Source of the DNA: an uncultured Lutibacter sp.
GTDB taxonomy: Bacteria > Bacteroidota > Bacteroidia > Flavobacteriales > Flavobacteriaceae
Direction: 5' to 3'
DNA: 64,000 nt
Assembly (NCBI RefSeq): GCF_947495725.1
Contig: NZ_CANLZZ010000009.1
Coordinates: forward strand, 28,724-92,723
Position 1 is the stretch's first letter. Each line of letters opens with the position of its first letter. The notes beneath the pieces are model-generated. The model was given only the letters and a program-made list of their open reading frames with translations, was not told the DNA's origin and searched no databases. Shown in pieces: positions 8,079-15,277 of this stretch. The position numbers and the translations under genes are program-made.

Positions 8079-9055
8079 TGGATTCATTTTTACCTACCAT
8101 AGAAAAATTACCTGAAGGACATCCTGTAAAAGTTTATTATCAGGAAGGTGCCTTAATACAAGATATTTTATTAGAATTATATGATGCTGATCCAGTAAAG
8201 GATTTTCAGAAGTATTTTAACATATTTAATCAATTAACAACTATTGAAAAACGTTTTGCTCGTAAAGAAAATCAGTTATTTCCATATTTAGAAAAACATG
8301 GTTGGGAAGGTCCAAGCCAAGGAATGTGGTCTTTTCATGATAATTTACGAGATCAAATTCGTTTGTTAAATGGTTATAATAAAGAGAAAAATACAGCCAA
8401 AATTATTGATAATATTCCTTATTTAATTGAAGGTGTAAAACGGTTAATGACTATTGAAGATACGCGTTTATTTCCAAATTCAATGGATTTGTTGAGCGAA
8501 GATGACTGGAAAGAATTTTATCAAGGTGATGAAGAAATTGGTTGGATGTTGTTAGAAAAACCAACTCCTTATCCAGCACTTGAAAAGGAAGAATATGTAC
8601 ATCCAAGTAAAGATTTTAAAAAGCGTGATTTATCGTTTTCTTTAGATAATACATTTCATTATGATGAGGGATATATGACACCTGAACAAGTAAATTTATT
8701 ACTTCGTTTTTTACCAGTAGATATTACGTATGTTGATGAAAATGATAAAGTAATTTTTTACAATAGAGGAGACGATCGAGTTTTTCCTAGAAGTAAAGGA
8801 ATTATTGGACGTGAGGTACGTTTTTGTCATCCGCCAAAAAGTGTAGATATGGTGTTGCGTATTGTTGAAGAATTTAAAGCAGGAACAAAAGATGTTGCTG
8901 AGTTTTGGTTCAATTTTAAAGGACGAATTATTCATATTAGATATTTCGCTATTAGAAACGATAATAAAGAATACAAAGGAGTTATTGAAATGTCGCAAGA
9001 TATTACAGATATTCAAAAATTAGAAGGTCAAAAACGTTTGTTAGACTGGGATTAA
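8078..9055 (+). CDS. DUF438 protein: hemerythrin-like plus PAS domain
   Basis: A 325-residue protein. The N-terminal half carries hemerythrin/DUF438 motifs (GHPVKVYY, RKENQLFPYLEKHG, MWSFHDNLR, IEDTRLFP). The C-terminal part (about 205-320) is the PAS-like domain that ends such proteins, with NLLLRFLPVDITYVDENDKV, FCHPPKSVDMV and SQDITDIQKLEGQKRLLD. Family members are thought to sense small ligands or redox state; no output domain is present. Its start overlaps the stop of the RIC-like gene and norE follows 3 bases later, so it belongs to the NO-stress operon. The function is not established. Confidence 0.82.
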   Translation: MDSFLPTIEKLPEGHPVKVYYQEGALIQDILLELYDADPVKDFQKYFNIFNQLTTIEKRFARKENQLFPYLEKHGWEGPSQGMWSFHDNLRDQIRLLNGYNKEKNTAKIIDNIPYLIEGVKRLMTIEDTRLFPNSMDLLSEDDWKEFYQGDEEIGWMLLEKPTPYPALEKEEYVHPSKDFKKRDLSFSLDNTFHYDEGYMTPEQVNLLLRFLPVDITYVDENDKVIFYNRGDDRVFPRSKGIIGREVRFCHPPKSVDMVLRIVEEFKAGTKDVAEFWFNFKGRIIHIRYFAIRNDNKEYKGVIEMSQDITDIQKLEGQKRLLDWD

Positions 9056-9058
9056 TTT

Positions 9059-9640
9059 ATGGAAACACAATCATTAAATCATAAAAACTTATACTATCCA
9101 CCTGGTGGAATCCTAATGTGGATAGTTATATTTTTAGAATTATTTACCTTTGGAATTGCCTTAGTTGCTATGATACTTTATAGTAAGGATGAGCCTGAGG
9201 TATTTCATACTTCAAGACTATTATTAAACTCAACTTTTGGTGCTATAAATACGCTATTTTTAATTACTAGCGGTTTTCTTATGGCAAAATCAGTAGCATT
9301 TTTTAAAGAAAAAAACACGGCTAAAACTTCATTATATTTAAAATTAACAATGTTAGGTGGTGTTTTATTTCTACTACTTAAAAGTGTTGAATACTATGGT
9401 AAAATAGATGCAGGTTTAACAATGGGCTACAATACCTTTTTCTCATTTTATTGGATGCTTACATTGTTTCATGTAATTCATGTAGTAGTTGGTTTAGTTA
9501 TTTTAATCTCAATTTACTTTGGAATAAAAAAAGAAAATAATTCAACAAAATTAGAAGATGTAGAAGCAAGTGCTGCTTTTTGGCATATGTGCGATTTAAT
9601 TTGGTTGTTGTTATTTCCGGTAATTTATTTAATATTTTAG
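9059..9640 (+). CDS. norE: haem-copper oxidase subunit III-like protein (NorE-like)
   Basis: A 193-residue membrane protein with about five helices and the cytochrome oxidase subunit III fold (FLELFTFG, FYWMLTLFHVIHVVVG, AAFWHMCDLIWLLLFPVIYL). In nor clusters this family is called NorE and is thought to improve NO-reductase activity or assembly. It follows the DUF438 gene by 3 bases and precedes a subunit IV-like protein by one base. The NorE name depends on the nor context; the sequence alone says subunit III family. Confidence 0.85.
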   Translation: METQSLNHKNLYYPPGGILMWIVIFLELFTFGIALVAMILYSKDEPEVFHTSRLLLNSTFGAINTLFLITSGFLMAKSVAFFKEKNTAKTSLYLKLTMLGGVLFLLLKSVEYYGKIDAGLTMGYNTFFSFYWMLTLFHVIHVVVGLVILISIYFGIKKENNSTKLEDVEASAAFWHMCDLIWLLLFPVIYLIF

Positions 9641-9641
9641 T

Positions 9642-9884
9642 ATGAAGAATGCTGTATTTTTAAAAGTGTTAATTGTTTTAATAGTATTAACTATTGTTTC
9701 TGCTATTTTCTCAAATAGTAATTTAGAGTTTACTTCAACAATCATATTAATACTTTCTATTTTTAAATTTGTTGGGGTTTCGTTTTATTTTATGGAATTA
9801 AGAAAAGCGCATGTATTTTGGAAAGCATCGGTACTAATATTTCTTTTTTTATTTTCAGTTGTAAGTTTAAATATTTTATGGTAA
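9642..9884 (+). CDS. norF: cytochrome oxidase subunit IV-like protein (NorF-like)
   Basis: A very hydrophobic 80-residue protein with three predicted membrane helices and the conserved middle FKFVGVSFYFMELRKAHVFWK. This is the pattern of the prokaryotic subunit IV family that accompanies subunit III-like proteins; in nor loci it is called NorF. The start is one base after the norE stop. It is the last gene of this operon before the porin promoter. Confidence 0.78.
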   Translation: MKNAVFLKVLIVLIVLTIVSAIFSNSNLEFTSTIILILSIFKFVGVSFYFMELRKAHVFWKASVLIFLFLFSVVSLNILW

Positions 9885-9895
9885 TTACAAAAAAG

Positions 9896-9964
9896 TTGAT
9901 AAAAATCAGTGATTAAAAGTTTGAATTGATTTATTTTCGCATTTTAAAAGACAAAAAGGTCTTT
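9896..9964 (+). promoter_or_regulatory. porin promoter with FNR-like box and NsrR-like operator
   Basis: TTGAT-AAAA-ATCAG (9896-9909) differs from the FNR consensus at one base and is centred 29.5 bases upstream of the near-consensus -7 element TATTTTCG (9932-9939). AAAGAC-AAAAAG-GTCTTT (9947-9964) is a perfect 6+6 inverted repeat over the predicted start near 9946. The layout repeats that of norCB almost base for base. Confidence 0.65.
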
Positions 9965-10000
9965 AAATATAATATCAAAACTAAACAAAAACTAATAACA

Positions 10001-11245
10001 ATGAGAAAAATTTTAATTTTAGTATTTCTAGTATTAATTTCAATTACCAGTAAAGCGCAGTTTTCTTTAGAAGGAGAGTTAAGACCTAGAACTGAATATA
10101 GAAATGGATTTGGAAACTTAATAGCCGACGCAGCTGAACCTGGCTTTGGTATATCTACAAGAGCTCGTTTAAAATTTGGCTACAAAGCAGAAGGATACAA
10201 TTTATATATTAGCTTACAAGATGTAATGGTTTGGGGTGAAAACAGACAAATTTTACCTGATGACGAAAACAATTCTTTTGCTGTTTTTCAAGCTTGGGCT
10301 GAAATTAATTTAGGTGAAGGATTAACTACAAAACTTGGTCGTCAGGCAATTATTTATGACGATCATAGAATATTTGGAAGTCTAGATTGGGCACAACAAG
10401 GTAGAAACCACGATGCTGCACTTTTAAGATATAATAAAGATAAATTTATGTTTGATCTAGGTTTAGCTTTTAATCAAGATTATGATAATCCAACAGGATT
10501 CATTTCTTCAGGAAATTATTACGGCACAACTGGATTTTTCTCCTACAAAACTATGCAATACGCATATTTAAAAAATTCTTGGGATTCATTTTCAGGAAGC
10601 CTATTAATTTTAAATAACGGATTTCAAGAAACTGAAGATATTAGTAATTTGCAAACAATAGGAACTCATTTAGATTATAAAAAGGGAACTTTTGGAGCAG
10701 CTGCAAATTTATTTTTACAAACAGGAAAAAGACAAGGCGAAGTTGATGTTAAAGGTGCGTATTTAGCGAGTGTAGATTTTTCTTTAAAGGCCACAGATAA
10801 AGTAACTTTTGGATTAGGAACTGAAATTATTAGTGGAAATGACGGAGATGCTGGAGAGACAGGAGCTTTTTTCCCACTTTACGGAACAAACCATAAGTTT
10901 AATGGTTTTATGGACTATTTTTACGTTGGAAATCACGCAAACTCAATTGGATTATTTGATATCCATGCAAGTGCCACTTTTAATTTAGGTAACGAGTCTA
11001 GTTTACTTGTAAAAGCTCTAAATTTTTCGGGAGAACAAGAATTGCCTAGCGGTGAAAAAAGTTTAGGTACTGAAGTAGATTTAGTTTTTTCTAAAAAATT
11101 CAAAGGATATTCTTTAGTAGCAGGGTATTCTCAAATGTTTGCAAGCGACGGAATGTATGAACTTAAAGGTTTAGATGAATCTTTAGCAGCGGGAAGCCAA
11201 AATTGGGCTTGGGTTATGTTGGTTATTAAACCTAAGTTTTTATAA
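10001..11245 (+). CDS. alginate-export-family outer-membrane porin
   Basis: A 414-residue beta-barrel protein. Translation is placed at the ATG at 10001, which gives a clean signal peptide (MRKILILVFLVLISITSKAQ); an upstream TTG at 9926 would lie before the predicted transcription start and add a non-signal extension. The mature start SLEGELRPRTEYRNGFG and the motif TTKLGRQAIIYDDHRIFG fit the alginate_exp-type porins common in Bacteroidota. The FNR-like and NsrR-like sites tie it to anaerobic or NO respiration. A role in passage of nitrate or nitrite or another small solute is conceivable but unproven. A strong terminator follows. Confidence 0.8.
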   Translation: MRKILILVFLVLISITSKAQFSLEGELRPRTEYRNGFGNLIADAAEPGFGISTRARLKFGYKAEGYNLYISLQDVMVWGENRQILPDDENNSFAVFQAWAEINLGEGLTTKLGRQAIIYDDHRIFGSLDWAQQGRNHDAALLRYNKDKFMFDLGLAFNQDYDNPTGFISSGNYYGTTGFFSYKTMQYAYLKNSWDSFSGSLLILNNGFQETEDISNLQTIGTHLDYKKGTFGAAANLFLQTGKRQGEVDVKGAYLASVDFSLKATDKVTFGLGTEIISGNDGDAGETGAFFPLYGTNHKFNGFMDYFYVGNHANSIGLFDIHASATFNLGNESSLLVKALNFSGEQELPSGEKSLGTEVDLVFSKKFKGYSLVAGYSQMFASDGMYELKGLDESLAAGSQNWAWVMLVIKPKFL

Positions 11246-11268
11246 AAATTTGTAATTTGATGTAATGT

Positions 11269-11306
11269 AAACCCAGCACTTTTTAAGAAAGTTGTTGGGT
11301 TTATTT
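11269..11306. terminator. bidirectional terminator between porin and TonB receptor
   Basis: AAACCCA (11269-11275) pairs with TGGGTTT (11296-11302) around an inner CTTT/AAAG stem, and ATTTTTAT follows. It serves the plus-strand porin and, read backwards, the minus-strand TonB receptor that ends at 11307. Confidence 0.75.
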
Positions 11307-13598
11307 TTATATAAAAGTATATTTTAAATTGATATTTCCTATAAAATTTGTGGGCTCTCCAGGATAATAATATCGTGGTTTTGAATTACCAAAACTTGTG
11401 GCATTTATCAATAACATAGAAGCATATTTTTCGTTAAAAACATTATTAAATTTAATAAATATGTTTGACGATAACCGTTTGCTAATATTAATGTTGTAGC
11501 CAATTAATGCATTTACTAATTGATATTTTTTGGAATAAAGTATGTTATCATCACGCAATGGCATTTTCCCAAAATAATTGAAATCTAAATTTGTGTACAA
11601 ACCAAAGATTGTTTCTAAATTAATTGATGTATTGTAAGTAAATTTAGGAATTCCCGGTAAATAATTTCCAGAATAGTCATTTTCAAAATCAATAAAATCG
11701 TTAAATTTAAAGTTGTTAATGCTTACATTATGTTGGTTATAAATTTTTAAAGTATTGTTTTTAAAAATGTTATAATTTAGGGAAAACTCAAAACCTTTAT
11801 AACTAGTTTTACCGGCGTTTACACCAACATATTGATCATCTCCAATACGTTTTGCAACTAATAAGTTTTTAACATTCATATAAAATATAGAAACAGAATA
11901 ATTAAGTGTGCTGTTAATTAATTTTCCACGACTGCCAATTTCAAAATTCCAACCTTCCTCGGGTTTAATAGTTGAGTTTATTTCATTGTTTGGTAATAGT
12001 ATTTCTTCTAAAGTAGGAGCTGAAAATCCGTGATTAATAGATCCATACAACATAGAATTTTCATTTATTTGTTGGGTGATACCAAAGGATGGCGAGAGTT
12101 TAGTTTTAAAATTATACGATCCCGATGAATTTTCAAAACCAGAATTAAATTTGTCGAAAAGTTTGTAATAAGTGTTGTTTAAGTTTACTCCAATATTTAA
12201 TTGAGTACTATTTGATAAATTATATTTAGAATCAAAAAATAAATTAAAATAAGTTCTGTTTTCTTTCCATTTACTTAAACGTTCACCTTCAATAGATCCT
12301 GAATTTTCCGATGCGTTTTTATATAAATTTTCAAAAGTTCCATAAGATTTGGAGTCTTTAAAAAATTCACCTCCAATTACCCAATTAAAACTAGAATTAA
12401 AAATTTTACTTAAAGAATTTAAGCGAGTTCTAATTCCAAAACCAGCAGTTTGTTCTTTTAAAATATTAAAAGGTCTGGCTTCATAAGTGTCAAAATTTGA
12501 ATAAAAAATATTTGTAGATTGGTTAGTAGAATCATTAAAAGTATGTTTCCACGAAGCACCAATCATTCCTTTTTTTGAAGCTTCATAACCTTTAGCGTTA
12601 TTCCAAGTAAAAGCAGCAGAAGTGGGATTATTTAAATAATTTTCTTCATCAATTGAACTAGGGATGAATCCTTTTAAATCAATATAATTTCCAAAAAAAG
12701 AAAAACTGTTTTTACTATTAAAAAAATGTTTAGATGCAATAGTTATAGATTCTTTATCTGTAATATTATTGTCTCTATATCCATCACTATGAAAATTCGA
12801 ATAAATAAGGTTTGCGGAGTTTGTATTATTTCCAAGTTCGGTTTGGAGTACATATTTGTTTAAACCAAAAGATCCGATTGTTAAAGCAGTATTTAGGGTT
12901 TGTTCGCTAAAAAAACCTTTCTCCGGAACAAACTGAATTGCACCACCCAAACCTGAGCCAAATAGTGTAGCAGAAGATCCTTTTAAAATTTGAACACTTC
13001 CTAATGCTGTTAATTCGATATCCTCTATAGATGATTCTCCCGATCCATTTGTTAATGGAATGTCGTCGTAATAAACTTTAATTTTACTTGTTCCATATAA
13101 ATTTCTAGAGCCAATTCCTCTTATAGTAATTCTGTTTGTTGTATACGTTCCAGAATGCATATATATACCAGGAATTTTATTAATTACCTGCGCAACATTT
13201 GTTGAGTTTACCGCAATTTCTTTTTTTTGAATAAGAGCAATAGAAGCTGGAATTTCATTTAATTTATGTTTAAAATTAAGTGCTTTAATTTCAATTTCTG
13301 AAAGTGTTTCAAATGTTGGTTTAAGACTTACAACAAAATAATTTGTGCTAATTAGAGAAATTTCTTGAGTAATATATCCAATTTTATTAATAGAATATAT
13401 TCCAGTTTTTGGCAACTTTATTTCACCATTTTTGGTTGATATATATTTAGTGCTATATTCTTTTGAAGTAAATACAACATCACTTAACTCTAAACTATTT
13501 GCGGCATCAACAACTTTACCCACAAGTTGTTGAGCATTTATTTTAACCGTTAATAAAAAGAGAATTAATAGAAAATAAAATCTAGATTTTTGGAGCAT
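11307..13598 (-). CDS. TonB-dependent outer-membrane receptor (FecA-like)
   Basis: A 763-residue receptor. Signal peptide 1-22 (ending INAQ), a carboxypeptidase-regulatory-like domain (about 23-100), a plug domain with INKIPGIYMHSGTYTTNRITIRGIGSRNLYG and VQILKGSSATLFGSGLGGAI, then a 22-strand-type barrel ending in ..LKYTFI with the terminal aromatic. No SusD partner is adjacent, so it is more like the iron or cofactor receptors than a polysaccharide SusC. It is 15 bases downstream of the PQQ-type sugar dehydrogenase gene and probably co-transcribed with it; uptake of PQQ is an attractive but untested idea. Confidence 0.9.
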   Translation of the reverse strand: MLQKSRFYFLLILFLLTVKINAQQLVGKVVDAANSLELSDVVFTSKEYSTKYISTKNGEIKLPKTGIYSINKIGYITQEISLISTNYFVVSLKPTFETLSEIEIKALNFKHKLNEIPASIALIQKKEIAVNSTNVAQVINKIPGIYMHSGTYTTNRITIRGIGSRNLYGTSKIKVYYDDIPLTNGSGESSIEDIELTALGSVQILKGSSATLFGSGLGGAIQFVPEKGFFSEQTLNTALTIGSFGLNKYVLQTELGNNTNSANLIYSNFHSDGYRDNNITDKESITIASKHFFNSKNSFSFFGNYIDLKGFIPSSIDEENYLNNPTSAAFTWNNAKGYEASKKGMIGASWKHTFNDSTNQSTNIFYSNFDTYEARPFNILKEQTAGFGIRTRLNSLSKIFNSSFNWVIGGEFFKDSKSYGTFENLYKNASENSGSIEGERLSKWKENRTYFNLFFDSKYNLSNSTQLNIGVNLNNTYYKLFDKFNSGFENSSGSYNFKTKLSPSFGITQQINENSMLYGSINHGFSAPTLEEILLPNNEINSTIKPEEGWNFEIGSRGKLINSTLNYSVSIFYMNVKNLLVAKRIGDDQYVGVNAGKTSYKGFEFSLNYNIFKNNTLKIYNQHNVSINNFKFNDFIDFENDYSGNYLPGIPKFTYNTSINLETIFGLYTNLDFNYFGKMPLRDDNILYSKKYQLVNALIGYNINISKRLSSNIFIKFNNVFNEKYASMLLINATSFGNSKPRYYYPGEPTNFIGNINLKYTFI

Positions 13599-13613
13599 TA
13601 ATCAGTATAACTT

Positions 13614-14747
13614 TTAATTAATGGGTGTTAATCTGTAAATTCCTTTAAATTCAACAGAAACATAAATATATCCATCGGGTGCCTGAACAACAGTTCTAAT
13701 TCGTCCAATATCTTCCATTAATTTTTCTTCTTCAACTACTTTATTATCAGAAATAACACATCTATCTAAATATTGAAATTTTAACGAACCTACCAAAATA
13801 TTCCCTTTCCAATTTGGGTATTTGTTGCTTGTTACATATGCCATTCCACTAGGTGCAATTGAAGGAACCCAATAATGAATTGGGTTTTCCATTCCAGGTA
13901 ATGTTTTGTTTTCAGTAAAAGTTGTACCGTTATAGTTGATTCCATAAGAAGCTTTTGGCCAACCATAATTTTTCCCAGGTTTAACAATATTAATTTCATC
14001 ACCACCTTGTGGACCGTGCTCGTGCAACCAAATTTCACCAGTTTCAGGATGTAAAATCATTCCTTGCGGATTTCTATGACCGTATGAATAGGTAGCTTTT
14101 TTTGCATTTGGCGTATTGTAAAATGGGTTAGACGTTGGAATACTCCCATCTTTATGTATTCGGTAAATTTTTCCTCCATCTTTTTGAAGACTTTGTGGAT
14201 TTTCATCTCTTTTTCCTCTATCACCAACAGAGAAATATAAAAATCCTTCTTTGTCAAAAACAATTCTAGAACCAAAATGTTGACCTTTTTTGGTGTTTGG
14301 TGTTGCTTTATACAAAACTTCTAAATTGGTTAAAGAATTACCTGTTAGTTTAGCTCTAGCAATAGTTGTATTTGCACCTTTATTATCTTTTTCAATATTT
14401 GAAGCGTAAGAAAAATAAATCCACCCCGTATTTTTATAATCGGGGTCTAGTTGAATATCCATAAAACCACCTTGCCCTTGAACAATAATTTCAGGAACAT
14501 TTGAAATAAGAGTTTTAACTCCATTTTTAAAATGAATTAAATCTCCTTTTTTTTCTGAAATTAGCATCGATCCATCAGGTAAAAACGCCATTCCCCAAGC
14601 CTGATCTAATTTGTCAACAACAAGTTCAGCTTTAAATTGAAATGGCTTGTCTCCAGTATTTGAAGTAACATTTACTAATTTTGGTGCTTCTTGATTACAA
14701 TTTAGGAATAAAAAAAATGCTAAACAAAGTGTTTGAAAATAGTTCAT
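13614..14747 (-). CDS. PQQ-dependent aldose/glucose-sorbosone dehydrogenase, lipoprotein
   Basis: A 377-residue periplasmic or membrane-anchored enzyme of the glucose/sorbosone dehydrogenase (GSDH, soluble aldose dehydrogenase) family, a six-bladed propeller that oxidises aldoses using PQQ. The signal peptide ends at a likely lipid-modified C17 (LFLNC). Family motifs include WGMAFLPDG, QGGFMDIQLDP, GQHFGSRIVF, YSYGHRNPQGM and LHEHGPQGGDEIN. No PQQ synthesis genes are in the window, so the cofactor may be imported, possibly by the adjacent TonB receptor. The two genes are 15 bases apart. Confidence 0.88.
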   Translation of the reverse strand: MNYFQTLCLAFFLFLNCNQEAPKLVNVTSNTGDKPFQFKAELVVDKLDQAWGMAFLPDGSMLISEKKGDLIHFKNGVKTLISNVPEIIVQGQGGFMDIQLDPDYKNTGWIYFSYASNIEKDNKGANTTIARAKLTGNSLTNLEVLYKATPNTKKGQHFGSRIVFDKEGFLYFSVGDRGKRDENPQSLQKDGGKIYRIHKDGSIPTSNPFYNTPNAKKATYSYGHRNPQGMILHPETGEIWLHEHGPQGGDEINIVKPGKNYGWPKASYGINYNGTTFTENKTLPGMENPIHYWVPSIAPSGMAYVTSNKYPNWKGNILVGSLKFQYLDRCVISDNKVVEEEKLMEDIGRIRTVVQAPDGYIYVSVEFKGIYRLTPIN

Positions 14748-14804
14748 TTTAAAGAGTTTAAATACGAGTATGAATCAAATATAATTAAAATTTGATTCAG
14801 TTTG

Positions 14805-15188
14805 CTAAAATCCGGTTTTTATAGAAACTATTAATAAACCCCAACCAATAATTAAAAATAAACCGCCAAGAGGTGTTATTGGACCTAAAAATTTCAATTT
14901 TCTGTTTTTTGCAGAAGAAATAACCAACCCATATATACTAAAAGAAAATAATAAGATTCCAATTATAAAACTGTAAACCATATATGTTTCTGAAGTAGTT
15001 TCAAAATTAAAATTGAATCCAATTATTAAAAGTACAATAGCGTGGTACATTTGATATTTTACACCAGTTTCAAAACTTTTTAGTTGCTCTTCTGATAGTA
15101 TTTTTTTTAAAGCGTGAGCTCCAAAAGCTCCAAAAATTACCGATAATCCTCCTAAAATACTTGCCGTAATTAATGTAAATTGTTCCAT
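14805..15188 (-). CDS. DUF423 family membrane protein (YgdD-like)
   Basis: A 127-residue protein with four membrane helices and the DUF423 signature: GGLSVIFGAFGAHALKKILSEEQLKSFETGVKYQMYHA near the start and LGPITPLGGLFLIIGWGLL near the end. The function is unknown. It follows the terminator of the gat operon and may be expressed alone or with the PQQ dehydrogenase 57 bases downstream. Confidence 0.9.
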   Translation of the reverse strand: MEQFTLITASILGGLSVIFGAFGAHALKKILSEEQLKSFETGVKYQMYHAIVLLIIGFNFNFETTSETYMVYSFIIGILLFSFSIYGLVISSAKNRKLKFLGPITPLGGLFLIIGWGLLIVSIKTGF

Positions 15189-15223
15189 AAGTTGTTTTAT
15201 TAAACTATAATATTACTAAAAAT

Positions 15224-15257
15224 AAAAGTCCTATTTAGTATATAAATAGGACTTTTT
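15224..15257 (-). terminator. terminator of the gatCAB-aspS operon
   Basis: A perfect 13-bp stem, AAAAGTCCTATTT (15224-15236) with AAATAGGACTTTT (15244-15256), and a 7-base loop. On the minus strand it is followed by a U-rich run. It lies 21 bases beyond the stop codon of the GatB-AspRS gene. Confidence 0.85.
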
Positions 15258-15277
15258 ATTTGAAATGAAAAAGTTAA

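Noticed and set aside
9926..10000. N-terminal extension of the porin from TTG
   Set aside because: It overlaps the predicted promoter and lacks a signal peptide; the ATG at 10001 gives a normal one.
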